Below are positions 1 through 12,880 of a stretch of 64,000 bases of DNA, in pieces. Below the pieces are notes generated by a model. It had not been told where the DNA came from and did no database searches. It was given only the letters and a program-made list of their open reading frames with translations. Positions within the stretch are counted from its first letter, which is position 1. Every line of letters begins with the position of its first letter. The position numbers and the translations under genes were made by a program. The DNA lies in NCBI RefSeq assembly GCF_028453695.1, contig NC_135778.1, forward strand, positions 26,587,214 through 26,651,213, written 5' to 3'. Source of the stretch: Augochlora pura (taxonomy: Eukaryota > Arthropoda > Insecta > Hymenoptera > Halictidae).

Positions 1-2844
1 GCTGGATATTAAACGTTAATTATACAACGAAATTTACTTAGAAATATGACGAGAGAAACGGAGAGCCCGGTGAGAAGGGTCGACAGGAACGGACGGACGG
101 AAAGGGAAGCGGGGAAAGTGGCCTGGACCAGGAGAACGGCGAGGGGCCCGCGGGAAAGAGGGAAAGAACGAATGCTGGGAACTACCCCGGAAACTAACTC
201 GACAGTTTAAGGAGAAGCGGGCTCGGCTGCAACCCTGGTAAACTTTGCCTCTTGATTGGACATTTATGGCAGCGAGTCGTGAACGCCGATTACAGACGTT
301 AATTAGCATTTATCGTTCGACCGTTGTTGACTGTACCGCGGACATATTTGGCCCACGGAATTTTCTTGCCTCCGCGTCCGGAAATAACGCGGTTCAATCT
401 TGATTATACAGGGTGTTGTATTACCGATGGCATAGGGACTGAGTCTACGTTTAAAAATACGTCGACGAAGCAGAATAATGTATTTTTTTACTTAAGTCTT
501 TGCTGTCGAGAAAATTGAGCTGCGGGATGCGACACAAGTTCGCCCTGGCTTGCAGTGAGGCGAGAAGTAGTATTGGCATGTCATGACCAGACGCGTCACC
601 TGACTCCTGTTCAATAGTATCATTCTTTTTCAAGTTACTTCTTCTGACAAGCAAAGCTTGTATCCTGTATATTCAATTTAGTTTTTGAGGTAGAAGCAAT
701 GCACATTCTATTGTACCACCAGTTACATGACACTGTTAAAACATTGTGCTGATTACAGAATTCAAAGAATTACAGAATCTTCTTGCTTCTGCCTTTAACC
801 CCCAGGGACGCGTTCGATTTCCACCCCTCGCTTAATAATTCTATTCATAATTCAAACCCAAAAATGACACACAGGTCATCCTGCTTTCAATTCGGACAAC
901 AACAGTAGCTCTGCTGCAGGACCATTTTCGAGTTCGGATACCAGAGACCGACGATCGGATAACAGAGACAGTGGATTCATGGTTTGAAGAATTCCGTCGC
1001 GACTCGTGTTGCGACTATTCCCAGGGCGCGATAAGAAAACGCACGGGGCGGCCGTGTTCACGGATGCGAGGCGCGTCCGTCGTGAAATGGGAAATATATT
1101 TCCTGGACGACGTGACGACATCTGCCGCGCTCGTTGTCCGTTCGCCTTCCCCCGACACGGATCACCAGCCCCTGCCTCATTTTTTTCACTTTCCATTTAT
1201 CCCGGCTTCTCCGCGTCCGCGTGCCTCGGGGATTCAGCAAATCCCGAGATTCGGTGATGTATGTCGGGCCCGGGCGCTCCCGCAGCGGCCCCCATCATCG
1301 CTGTATCCTCTGTTTGTTTTCGTTTATTGGATCCTTCGACCATTTTCATTCTCCTCTCGAAACCACCACGCCGCGCCGGCAGCCGCGGATTACCGCGGCA
1401 TTCGCCTAGTCAATCTTCCCGGACAACTAATTTTTAACCTCGAAATTTCGGAGAAGCGCGACCCCTTTCAGCGCTGACCACCCCTGCGCTAACAACAAGA
1501 GAGAGTCTATTGACATTCTTTGGAAGCTACAATTTTCTGTGACAGCAGGGAATTCTGTTTATAATAAACTGAGTTTCGAGTCTAGTTGTTAGTGCACATA
1601 TTCACTGATAATTCATTTTCAATTGCAAAATTGTTACAGGCAACGCCCTCTTCTTTTATTTTTAATATACTATTCAGTTCTTCTAAAGTCACAGGTGTTT
1701 AAGTAATAAATAGAATTCGTATCAATCTTCATCGACAACTAATTTTCAATTCTGAAATTACTAAAAACTCGCCTGTTTTACCTGTAGATCGTCCAGACGT
1801 CGTTTAAACTTAAATAATAAATCGATTCTGCAGTTGATACAAATGTTCGATATAAACTAGCTCCCAATTCCAAAATTACCGGACACCGGGAATTGAAGGT
1901 TTTCGATGCACTAATTTTGATTTACATGGCAGCTGGGAGGAAGCTAAAGATTCCAGACACGCTCTCCAGTATCCGACCAGTTTCGTTCTCCGGCCGAACG
2001 GGAGAGCATGTTTCATCGGTTCCACCATCGACGTATTTCCGGGCTGGTATTCCCAGCGGGCAGCGGGTTCGCCGTTCATCTCCGACATAGATGGAGAGGA
2101 GCCAGGGCTGGCGGCGCAGGACCGTGCGGAGAGGGGGCTCCTATTATTTTTCAATTGGCCGGCCGAGCGTGCAGGGGGATCCGGTATTCCGGATGTAATT
2201 GGAGTTGGCTTTGCCGCGATAACGCACCGATGAAATAAGGCGGGAGAGAGCGCGCCCGAGGAATGGATATAAAGGACGCCGATCGCCCGGAATCGTGAGA
2301 CCCCGGATGACTCGTGTCGAGAACGGAGAAACAAGCCGAGGGATCCCGGGGATAACCGAAGCCGCCGCAATCTGGGAGGGCCGCGGATGAATTTCCCCGC
2401 GATTAGCCCGGCTGATCCTATCAATTTGCGGGGAGGATAAATATCCATTTATTAAAAGCATGCGCCGATTTCTCAACGCGATACCGAAGGCGTGTTCGTT
2501 CCCGCGGTTCGTGGCAGTTCATGCGTGCAAAAACCCCGAAGTCGATGCGACACGTAACGGATAAGGATTGATCCGGGCCTCGCGAGCCGTTGCCGATTCT
2601 GATAGCTTTACTGTCAATCCGTGATCCACGCTGTTCGTTCGCCAGCGACGTTCTGGCAGTCTCGATCCCGTCTTCCCCACTCGGGTATCTAACTGGGTTT
2701 TGGATGCCGACAGACGTTTGATCAAAAGAAAATTGTTCCGTGGTCGTGGGTCTGTTTGGACCCGATTATAGGAGAGTGTAGAAATAGAGGATTGTACTGT
2801 AGTTGGATATTGGTTCTTGAAAAGAATTTTTGAGTGAGGTTTTG
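1..2844. other. Non-coding, mostly unique DNA (probable intron or 5' flank)
   Basis: No exon, RNA gene or clear transposon is recognised here. The stretch alternates between GC-rich, CpG-rich segments (about 1000-1400 and 2000-2520) and AT-rich ones. Open frames of up to about 190 codons occur on both strands of the GC-rich parts, but they overlap each other, resemble no family I know, and lack splice-site-framed structure. A TACAGGGTG motif at about 408 resembles the end of a small insect transposon, but no partner end is visible. Confidence 0.6.
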
Positions 2845-3335
2845 TAGTCGGACTAGTGGAATAGGGACGACCGCTACTTAAACAAGTGATTGATAGATCA
2901 GGCATGTAGATGATGGATTGACTGTGATTAGAAAAAATGGTATAAGGGCGATTGTGAGTTAGAGTAGTAGATTGGGGATGGACTATGATCAGATAAGTGG
3001 AATGTAGTTATTGTCTATGGTCAGATAAAGTGAAGTGGGGATGGTTTGAACCAGATAAGTGGAATGTGAATTCTTTATGATAAGACAAGTAGGTGAGGGA
3101 ATGACTATAATCAGACAAAATGGTATAAGGACGATTTTGAGTCAGAGTAGTAGATTGGGGATGGACTGTAATCAGATAAGTGGAATATGGCTATTGTCTA
3201 TGATCAGACCAATTTGAATAAGGTCTACTTAAAACAAAACATATTTAAAATATGTACAGTCTGTAGTCAGACAAAGTGAAACGACTAGCATCCAGACAAG
3301 TAGCATACACACTACCTGTGATCAGAAACATATAC
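2845..3335 (+). repeat. Degenerate minisatellite array, CAGACAAGT family, copy A1
   Basis: About fifteen degenerate units of roughly 30 bp share the core CAGACAAGTRGWATA, for example cagataagtggaatg and cagacaagtagcata. A higher-order repeat is nested inside: a block of about 88 bp starting at 2939 recurs almost unchanged at 3122, a period of 183 bp. The array is therefore partly homogenised. No coding frame is kept across units. The same family recurs at 7.8, 12.9 and 15.5 kb. Confidence 0.85.
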
Positions 3336-6300
3336 TCTTATTTTGATTCGCGTAAAAGGTGAACAGAGATCTTCCTCCAGATATGAACTTCTAGTCATGG
3401 TACTGGTCCACGCAGACCCAGGCTCCGGAAGCTGCGCGTATCGAATTTTCTCGAGTGGCCGGCCAGACCACTGGAAGTTTGAAAGAGCGGTCCTCGGAAA
3501 GAGTCGCAGGGCGTCGCGCCAATTATGACGCGGCCCGACCGCAAATCGCATTATTCAACGTCCGCGGGTGCACATGGTCACACGTGTCCCCATCAATCAA
3601 CACACGCATTGGCACTTAGCTGTTGTGCGCCGGCGGAGGCGCAGACAATGGGGCGTCGTATCTGGGCCGTATCGTTAACGAGGGAGTCGCGTCGACAACC
3701 GAGTGAAATAGAGACACGCTGCCTTTAGGAGTCAATACCGGCAGAACGGAGATAAAGGGGAAGAATGAACAGCCGAACGCCGAGCCGGGCGATGGGGGAG
3801 TCACGGGGACGGGGTGAAGGAAGGAGGGGCGAGGACCGGAGGAAGAGAAAAAGGAAGATAGTAGGACGAAGCGGCAGGAAATCGACTTCTCTCTTCGCTC
3901 CTCTTCCCTGTCTGTATGTGTGTTCGATGTATACACGATGCCCTGCGAATCGCGGGCGTGCGTATCGCGGAATGTAGATGGTCGGGTTCGAACAACGGTT
4001 TAATTAAACTCAAGGAAACTCGGTCGACTGTTTTATTCGGTACACGGCACTCTTTCGCCCCAGCTCTCTTGTTTGTCGAAGGAGCCGACTTTCTGGAGCC
4101 GCCGGCACAGCCTACAATTACTGTTGTCCCGAACAGTTCACCAGTGTCCTTTCTGTCGCCCACGAAGACCGCTCGAAAGCGACACGAAGATTATTTGAAC
4201 CTTTCGCGTTAGTCGGAAGGGGCGCGGCTTCGGCGCTTTCGCTCAGTGGGCGTAGCTTCGGCGCTCTTGCCGAGTATAGGAGTGGTTTCGAAGCTCTCGC
4301 TACAACCAGCCGTCTATATTACATATTAATGCGTACCATAAAATACAGATCAAATACTAACTTTTGAAAACATTAATGTCCTTATAAGACAGATTTTCCT
4401 TTTACGTCTGAAATTTATTTTTTAATGCATCATACTCGGTTTCTTGTTGTACCGGAGTCGCTTCAACTCCGCGGTCTCCTGTCCACGATTTCCTGCAGCC
4501 AGTTGAAGTGTCGAGGCTGCGACTGGTTGTTGTATTGAGATGGATCGCGTATCGCCGTCGCTCTGAAACGTGGTCATTAAAACAGACGGGGTGAGAACGC
4601 CTGACTTGCCCCCTCCGCCTCTACCCATGATTCCTCGCAGCCAGCCGTGTTTCACACGGCCACGAGCCATGCCCATTATGCTCCGCTATTACCCCTCTCT
4701 TCTGCTTAGCTTGAGACAATTCCGATAACGAGCTTTTACCCAGTTTCGATTAGAACCAGCCAGCGCCGTAGTCGCAAGTCCTCCCCGACCCCGTTCTCTG
4801 GTATTCTTTCCCCCATTGTTCCCGATTACGCGGGACACTGCCAGAAAAAATGAATCGTCGATCACCGTCACGCGATTGTTAAACAATTCCGTGGAATCCC
4901 GCGGACGCGGCTCTCCGGAATAGTGATTTTCGTTATTTACATATTTACACGGCGCGGAAATTATTACGAAATTTCACGGCTTTCACCCCCCGCTCCCTCC
5001 CCGCCGTTGGGAAAACTTGTTTTTCCGGCGGCGTTCGTAACGGACGCGTAATCGAAGCTTATTTCCAGCGGGGGTGAGTCGAAATGATGCTCGCCGAGCC
5101 GGGGCGGGCCGGGGCGGTGGGCGGGGGATTATGCGTTTCACGATAACGTCATTAATCATTCTGTTTCGAATGTTCAGTGTGTAAATAGAGGATCATTTTG
5201 AAGCACACACGGTTCCCGTGCGGATTATCTACCGAAAAGCTACGGCCTGTAAGCGTGTATGAAATGTTCGGGGCTATTAGCCGACTGTACATTTAAAAAT
5301 TGTTGAAATTTTGCATCAACTCGACTACATATTTTCCAAACGCGTCTGCCGAGGCTTTGTTCGAGAAATAATTTCACCCGCGCTGTAATTTCCTCGCTGG
5401 CTCCGCCTTCATCCTCTCCGTTCACGTGACCGCTGTCAGAAAGTGGGAGGAGCTTGCCAAGAGGGGAGTGGCTAGTCATCGAACCCCGCGCGTTGACGAC
5501 TATATTTTAGCGTAATTATCTTGTCGATCTTTTTTTCCGAAAAATGCAAAGTTTATATAACGGTTAGAAAGTATTCATGCGTCGCGAAATTATCGTTGCA
5601 TTATTTAAAAACATATTTTACGAGTTCAACGCAATCTCAATGTATAAAAATTGATGCGCAAATTTCCCGCGTTTGCGCGCATTATTCCGCATTCGGAATG
5701 TTTAAATATATAATAATTACATAATGTTTAAATAAATGAGTAGCTCGAGCGACACGCAGGGTATAGTTCGCGCGGGCATTGTGCAACGCGGTGACGTTGT
5801 CGTGGCCGATCATGCGTCGACTCCATTCCCTTTAATCCAGGTGGCCACGACGGTTCGAGCATTGAGGTTTCCACTTGAGACTTTGATCTTCCTCCTTCCG
5901 CATGGAATTCCAAGCCGATAGAACTCGGGCAGCCGGCGTCGATGTTCAACGGAATATTGATGGATGTAAATTAATCGGCAGTCGGGCAAAGATATTACGC
6001 GAATATGAAACAAAGCATTTCAAACTAATTATAGCGATAATGTCCGGCTATTATTGATCAAATCGTTAATTGTATTCAGAGGAAGTCGTCCTGTTCCAGC
6101 CGGTTCTTGCGAGGTCTTTGAATCGATATATTATCGGATAATGAACGGCCCCGTTATTATTGGCTCGTCGTCGAACCGACGGGATCGATCGATAACGCGA
6201 GACACCGCCGTTGCGCGTGTTTTTCTAAAAATACAATATCGAAATGAAAATACAATTCGAGCCGTTGCTGGTAAAAACGAAATCGAAGCGAGAAGCGGAT

Positions 6301-7834
6301 GAACACGTCTGACCAACGACGCAGCTTATTACTGGCAGCGTCTTCGCTCTTATCAGCCCATTTATCCGAAGTATCCTCGTTATTCTAATTCCTCTTTACG
6401 ATAGGCGGGCGTTCATCGAAGTTCCCTTTCGATTACCTTCGGCGTTGATCGCATGCTCCCCGTGATTGAACGATCACAGTCGCCCGAAGGAGTCACGGAA
6501 ACCGGAAGCGTGTCAGAATTGATACTTTCGGCGCGAGAAGTGCCAGGATATCAAGTCGATACCAACCCACCGAATTCGACTTTAAGTTCCTCTTTAAACT
6601 TCTCTGCCTCCCCGCCCGTCCCTCCGCTTCTTCATTGGCCAGGAAGAAGGGTAATTCCCATTTCTTAAGGCACTTTTATTTCCAACCTCGAGAGCCGTGC
6701 TCCTTCCTTCTCTTGCCCGCACAGGTCGGGCGTAACACGAAATACCAGTTAAAAGCTAAAGACCACTGCTTCAACGCTACTCGAACTGTTCCATAATTAT
6801 TTTTAAAAATGCCAATAACGATGATTCATATTGAATAAAAATTGTCTACGATAATTGAAGTATACAAAAGTATAGCAGATATTTATTTAGCGATTCGTAC
6901 GACTTATTTTTGTCATAAATCCGTAAAATCACGCAGTGTAGGTGATATCACCGTAAGCGGAACAAGTCTAGAATAGTCAGCCATGATGGAAATCCTGTTC
7001 GACTATTGACGGCTCACTCCACTTTCAACAGGAATACCGATCAATTGAAACTCGATTTTCCGTCGAGCGATTAGGGCCGCGGCGAAACTTTATTTGACGG
7101 GTTTTATGCATTTTTCGAAGTGGAATCGTTTCCTCTTCCGTCGTAACCAAAATCGCGCTCCATCCAGCACTTTCTCGGCGTTTTCCGGCGGCCCAATATC
7201 GCCCTCCAGTTTTTTCTCCCGGGGCACCCTCGATCGGAACACCGGCAACTTGTCCCTTTTACGACGTGATATACTCGCGGAAACGGTCGTCCGACAGAGT
7301 TGCGCCGTAAACCCGCGAAAGGCTACGAGCCCAACGAAGCTATTCCTCCTCGGCAACTTAGCCGGAACGCTCGAACCTACAACTCCCATAGTTGAACGGG
7401 GGGCGGACGCCGTCGTTGCGCCACCAGTGCCTCGTTTCCGCGCGGATGAGTAATAAAACCGTTGGAGATGCCAATCGAGGCCGCTCGAACGGGAAAAGAA
7501 TTGATTTCGCGTCGCAGGACACCTTTATCGTCCGGCGATCCTGCTTACGTTGTTCTCTACCGGCTGGTCAACCATCGTGAGTCGATGCCATTCAACCTCT
7601 GGAATTTTTATGCCTCCCGTGAATCACGATCCCTGCTCACGGTCCGCAAATGATCGTCACGAAATAATACGTTTGCTCGCGAAGCGAACACCTGGCTAAA
7701 TAGGACGACATCTGTACGATTGTTTCTTTTATTAACGAGTACTAGAGACACTGTGGTCAAATTGGTTGAGTAAATCGATTTAAAATGTGCATATTCTTCT
7801 TAGTAGAATTAGTCTTTCCAGTGGTACATCGGTG
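3336..7834. other. Non-coding unique DNA
   Basis: No gene is recognised on either strand. GC-rich segments (3400-4250, 4430-5120, 7040-7580) carry overlapping chance open frames. AT-rich stretches lie at about 4310-4430, 5500-5730 and 6780-6940. The only structured element noted is the short 30-bp triplicate at 4216-4306. Confidence 0.6.
4216..4306 (+). repeat. Three-copy ~30-bp tandem repeat (gggcgtagcttcggcgctc)
   Basis: Three consecutive units of about 30 bp each contain a variant of GGGCGTAGCTTCGGCGCTC. The third is the most diverged (taggagtggtttcgaagctc). It is a small local minisatellite, and the GC-rich core recalls the GGGCGGGGC motifs found elsewhere in the window. Confidence 0.7.
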
Positions 7835-8310
7835 CTTTTGATCAGACGAGTGGAGGTACGAGAGACTTTATGTGGAAATGCATAAACCTATAGACTGACA
7901 AGTGAAAGTGGACAGTTATAGTTAGACGAGTAGAATAAGTATAACGTATGCTCAGACGAGGAGAATAGGTATTGTGGTCAGGCAAGTACAATAGATGTAC
8001 TTTGTCGGGCCAGTAGAATAAATGTATCTTGTACTCAGACAAGTAGAATAAATATACCTTGTTCTCAGGCAAGGAGATTAGTTAAAGCCTGTGGTCAGAC
8101 CCAGCAATTGGAATAAGTACAACCTACAATCAAGTAGATTAGAACCACCTTGTGATCAAACAAATAATAACAAATTCTCAATAACCATCAGAAATATTAA
8201 TTCAAGCTCCATCTTATCCTGTATCCCATTTGTCTGGCAACAATCCATCTTTATTCTACATAAAGCTTCGACCCTATTCCACTTGCCTGACCCTATTCTA
8301 CTTTCGACGA
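7835..8310 (+). repeat. Degenerate minisatellite array, CAGACAAGT family, copy A2
   Basis: Units of about 30 bp such as cagacaagtagaataaatat and caggcaagtacaatagatg run on the + strand to about 8160. From about 8235 to 8310 the same core appears inverted (ctattccacttgcctgaccc, ctattctactttcg), so the array ends in a sense-antisense switch. It is non-coding. Confidence 0.8.
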
Positions 8311-8654
8311 CTAATTTATCCAATATCAAAAAATATTTCCCGGTGATTGTTCAGACTCGTATAAAAGTTAATGGATATAAATTGGTGCGATACGGGCGGG
8401 GAATAAAATTAGCTGTGCTCGCGTAGGAACGTCCGTCAGCGGGATCAGCCGAATGGTCGGAATTATAGCGGGTTCCCTGTTCCTTCGGCCGTGTTTTAGT
8501 GCCATTATCGCGGCGAGATTTCACCCTAGCGCGGCAGCAGCGGAACGAAACCGGCGGTAGGGCGGGGAAGGCCGTAACAAAAGAACGGAAAGGCGCGTGT
8601 CGTTTTTCTCGGCCGCATTTTTGCATGCCCCTCTCGGCCCGCGCGGACGTCCAT

Positions 8655-8672
8655 CGCGCGCGCGCGCGCGCG
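8655..8672. repeat. (CG)9 dinucleotide tract
   Basis: An uninterrupted alternating CG run. It is a candidate Z-DNA-forming tract, and such a long CpG run fits a genome without strong CpG depletion. Confidence 0.9.
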
Positions 8673-8951
8673 TTCACTTAATACCCGAGCACGCGCCACC
8701 CCTTTACATGAAATCTAACCCTTTTTACCGGGCAACCGTTGCCCATGCATGTTACCGTGTTCCCGTTTTGTCGGCTATTTTTCCTTCGCCTTTTTCCCAA
8801 CCAGAAAACCGTGTCCTCTCCCCCTCTCTGCCCGACGAAGATGCTCGGCAGAGGTCGGCCATGGTCCGGCCGGTTTGAGCGCTCCTTCGTGTATTTTCGC
8901 GGTTTTCCTTCCGTCGAGAATTCTATTATTCGACCGATTCCTTTTCGCCCG

Positions 8952-8958
8952 GTCTCTC

Positions 8959-9003
<45 letters not shown>

Positions 9004-9014
9004 CTCGCTCTCGT
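8952..9014. repeat. (CT)n microsatellite
   Basis: About 60 bp of near-perfect CT dinucleotides ending in ctcgctctcgctctcg. In a + strand transcript it would be a strong pyrimidine tract, which is the kind of sequence PTB proteins bind. Confidence 0.95.
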
Positions 9015-9647
9015 TTCACGCCTCTGTTTACGCTCTATCGTGCGCCGGGACGTTGTTTTTCGTTCGCTGTTTGCTAAAAGTATGCGCGAAATGCGATACC
9101 CCCCGTTTGCTCTGAAAGCAAAGGGTCGTTTTTCGAAATAAAATTTTCCAAAGAATTCCCCCGTTGCCCGGGGAACAGTTTCTCCGAGCGGGGTATTTCG
9201 GAAAATCGTTGTTGCCGCCCGGTTCTCCGCGTTGTTCCATCTTGAGGAAGAGCCCGGTTTTTCTGGCGGACAGATTTCGCCCCGGGGGAAAGGCCGGGGC
9301 TACTGCTGACTTGAGTTTTGAGGAAGCGTGTTTGAGGTAGCACTTTTTCCCGGCCCCGTCTTCGCTTATTTTCATTTTTTTTCAATTACCGGTCTCCGCG
9401 GCCGGGGAGAACCGGAAACAGCTCAGTCAGCCTTTGCTTTAATTTCGTTGTATCTCGTTTTCCCATCGACCACTGCTATCTCGCATTAATAGCCGCTACG
9501 TGTCCCTGAATATACGCCGGATTATCCGTAAGGTTCTCCGTCGGGCACAGATAACGCTGATAAACAGCAGGATTCGGACGAATCGAAACGTCGCGGCCGA
9601 AGCTGTCGCCGCGGCAACCCGTCGCGACGACAACGTTTTTCTTGCTC

Positions 9648-9673
9648 GAGAGAGAGAGAGAGAGAGAGAGAGA
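9648..9673. repeat. (GA)n microsatellite
   Basis: A clean GA run of about 26 bp, complementary in type to the (CT)n tract about 0.65 kb upstream. Confidence 0.95.
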
Positions 9674-10379
9674 ATTTATTAATTCGACTAGTAAGTGATT
9701 TATCGGTGCCGTCGCCCGGGGGACATATTCGAAAAATAGAGGTTCGTTCGCCGACAATCGAGTTGCCGCGGAAGAAAAATAAAATCGAGTTAAGGGAAAG
9801 TTTTAATGGAAAGCAGTCGCGGGGCGGAATAATCGTCGTGATTCTGTTTTTCAATTTGCTTCGAATATCGTCGGAAACAGACGACCCTAGTCTTCCGGAT
9901 TCATGTTTATTTAATTAGGAGATGCGAACAATAACGATCCGATGCCGGAGGGGACACTTGGCCTGCACCACGGCGAAATCAATTTCACAGCCATTACGAA
10001 AATCCTAGCCGGTCCGCGGCGACCCGGGAATTCATTCGAGAAATTTCGACATCGCGGAAAAATTGACAGGTTCTCATGAATATTTCAGAGCTCCGCTCGT
10101 TACTCCTTTCTTGGAACTTCGACTCGCCCGAGCCGCCGTCGTTACGCCGCGAAGTACTGTCGAACCTGTTTGAAGAAAGTCAAGAAACTGAGACGAATTG
10201 GGAATTCTTGTTTGCCCCGGTGTCTTCGACGACGTCTCAAGAATGCGGCGAGTCGTCTCCAATATATACAGAATTATCTTGGATTAGGTCTGCATTAATT
10301 TCACTTAACATAAAGTTACGCTAAAGATAAGGTAAATATTTTTGATCCCATCAAACTCTGTACAACTTAGGAATATACC

Positions 10380-10680
10380 CCTCGGCAAATTTATTCGAAG
10401 ACTTCTCTCTTTTTGGATCTTTGTGCCAGCAACTCTCTCAAACTCCGCCCTATTCTCTTGCCACGCCCACTTTTTGAGGCTCCTCCTCGATCGTTTATAC
10501 CGCCCAATATTTTTTCCTCGACAAGTATTTGTCAAGCTACCTCTACAAAGGAATAGTTTTACCCATCTTAAAAGCTTCATTGGTCTCATACCGGCCCCTC
10601 CTCGCTCCTAGCACCGCCCACTCTCTGTTAGTCTCCTCCCAGTCGAGCCTCGCTCCGCCCACTCGAATTCTAGTTAGGCC
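10380..10680 (-). repeat. Cluster of GC-box-like CTCCGCCCAC motifs (degenerate repeat)
   Basis: Motifs ctccgccc (10446), ccacgcccac (10460), accgccca (10499), gcaccgcccactc (10611) and gctccgcccactcg (10655) recur with cctcctcg spacers. Read on the minus strand they are GTGGGCGGNGC. The same family appears in the opposite orientation at 31.0 and 34.1-34.7 kb and in this orientation at 18.3-18.6 and 61.7-62.1 kb. Its function is unknown. I read it as a degenerate dispersed repeat rather than a promoter. Confidence 0.6.
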
Positions 10681-11165
10681 CATCCAGGGCTGCAGAGTCG
10701 CAAGGCTGACGGCTTCGAGACTCAGACAGGGCCTGGTTAAGTTCAGCCTGACGTCGGCGAAGCCAATTTCGCGACAATCTTATCGGATCCCGTGGAACAG
10801 GCCATCAGGAGTTATCACAGTGCGGGCCGGGCTGTTGAAGCCAGCGATCCCATCATTACCGGGGCACAATGCATGATAATCCGATCTCCGCGGAGGAAAC
10901 GCGATATTCCCCGTTCCCGGGGAACAAATCCCCGTCGATAAGATTGAAAAACGGATTACTCGAAGGTCATTGGAGCAGCCCCGTACGGTAGAGAAGAGGC
11001 GAGCGCCCCGTAGCCTGACTTTGAAAAGGATCGACAGCCGTCGCGTCAGTGTACCGCGAGCGGAGCCCATTCAAGTGGCATACCTTTTGTGATTTTCTCA
11101 TTACGGGAGTGGAGGCTCGGTTCTGGAAGTCCGACTGGCACTCTCGCCCTCTCTTGCCTCTCTTG

Positions 11166-11180
11166 CCCCCCCCCCCCCCC
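11166..11180. repeat. Poly-C tract (15 C)
   Basis: Fifteen consecutive C residues followed by accccgccg. Such tracts are prone to length error in assembly. Confidence 0.95.
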
Positions 11181-12045
11181 ACCCCGCCGTCGTCCCGGCA
11201 GCCGGCGCGTTCCGCCCACGCCGGCTGCAGGTTGCAGGAACTCCTTTTCAGTTCCGTCGATGCTCCTCTTATTTCTTCCTTCCACGTCAGCTTTACCCAC
11301 CCCTTTTACACGTGAGCCCCGTAATACCGTGTAGATTAGTTGGCCGACACCGGCGTACCTACGTACAAGGAATTACGCCTTTCAGCGGAGGATATGACGT
11401 ATTTCCTCGGCAGGATCCGACCCGCTGACTCGTGATCACCGGCTGCGCATCGGGAAATTGTATTTCCTCGCGCCACAGCCAATCGCCTTACGTCGCGCAC
11501 CCGACCTACCCTCCGCTACCTGTACCACCAACCCGTCCTCTGTTGCTTCTTTTCGCCTGCCGGCGCTAAAGGCTCGCCCGGCGACCTCCTTGAGTGCCAC
11601 TAGAAGCCTCCTGGAATCGACGGTTTCCGATGGATCTCTGTAACAGACCGCCGGGATTCATCGGCATCCTCGCCGCCCCGGATTCCTACGATCCCTGCGA
11701 ACCGGTTAATTGCCCCCGCGGATCACCTCGCTCGAGATTCCGTGCATTCGAAACTCTCGCGAAGCATGAGTTATGATGATTGTGTTATAGCGCGGTAATG
11801 TCTATTCGCCGCCGCTATAGAATCCGGGGATGACTAATGGGAGCTGTGTCAGGATTCATTAGATTCCTAATTAAGCAAACCCGCGGCGCTAACGATGATT
11901 TATTTTTCCGCGGGGCTGATGCACTTCGTCATTCCCCTTGTCGACTGTTTTCTTAGTCTCATTTGGATTACCTCATCAGCGAGGCGGAGGCTGAACTCTG
12001 CTTTTGGCGCCCTAAGTACCTTCAGCCCTAGGCTGGGACGCCCTA

Positions 12046-12087
12046 GCTGCACTAGGACACCATTTCGACCAGGTGTCCTAGTTTAGC
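12046..12087. repeat. Perfect short hairpin (10-bp stem, 10-nt loop)
   Basis: CTAGGACACC at 12052-12061 pairs perfectly with GGTGTCCTAG at 12072-12081 across a 10-nt loop. The stem extends to 16 bp with two mismatches (arms 12046-12061 and 12072-12087). It is not followed by a T run and is too short for a typical miRNA precursor, so the role is unknown. Confidence 0.85.
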
Positions 12088-12880
12088 TACTCCGCGTACC
12101 CTAAATCTACATTCGGCTCCCGTTGCCGTCCGCTCAGGGGCCTGCAACTGCTGTGGCTGCCATGGGGCAGCTCTAAATACCCGTCGCTGATGAGCAGAGA
12201 TCTTTCGCTACTTCGCTACGTAATCGGTTTGCGGTCTAAGTTGAACAGTCCGCCGCGGCAATCGTCAAAGACGTCTGGCCGAGGTCGGCGCTGCCAATTT
12301 ACTTGGACCCGCGAGTCGTTAGGTGGCCTTGTTGCCGCATTGTTGTCGGAACCGAGGGTGTTCATCTCCATTGTTAGTCGGGCAAAGTAGACGGCCGCGG
12401 AGAGGAAGAAACCGTCGGTCGGCGGCCTTTGTGGAAAGGAAATGGGGGCCAGAGGCCGCCTCCACCTCCCCGGATGCTTCCGCGGTTGTTTACAAACCTG
12501 TCCGTCAACCGGCACCAATTAGTATTGTAACAGCAGCTGTTACGACGACGTCCGCGTTATTCATCGTGCGTAGAGAAACAATGAAAGGCGGCGAGAGGGA
12601 GGACCGTCGTCTACCTGGCGCGCAAACGTGGGAGACTGGTTGCGTGCTCGGGACGCTGATAGATGAGACCCGGCGATGCATGATTTGCGATTTTTCCTTT
12701 TCCCCCTGGGTGACAGGAAGATAGCTCCGGCGTTATCTAGTTTTCGAGACCCCATAGAAAAAGAGGATTCCTTTGAGCACTCCCGGCTCTCGGTATTTTC
12801 TGCTGCGTCGACCATCCTTTGCGGTTCCCGGTATCGAGGGACTTGTACTGGTACTAGAAAATGGCTCGTTAACACCAGGT

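Larger units (their letters stand above)
8311..12880. other. Non-coding DNA with several simple repeats
   Basis: No gene is recognised. The block is GC- and CpG-rich around 8400-9400, 10050-11300 and 11450-12650. It contains the microsatellites, the CCGCCC-motif cluster, the poly-C tract and the 12-kb hairpin listed separately. Open frames here come largely from the (CT)n/(GA)n tracts and from low stop-codon density. Confidence 0.6.

Noticed and set aside
400..440. TACAGGGTG motif resembling a transposon end
   Set aside because: No matching opposite end or inverted partner was found nearby. A similar lone motif at about 50687 (caccctgta) is equally unsupported.
971..2448. Long overlapping frames (168 and 190 codons) on both strands
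   Set aside because: GC-rich, Arg/Pro/Ser-heavy chance frames with no domain, no framing splice sites and mutual overlap.
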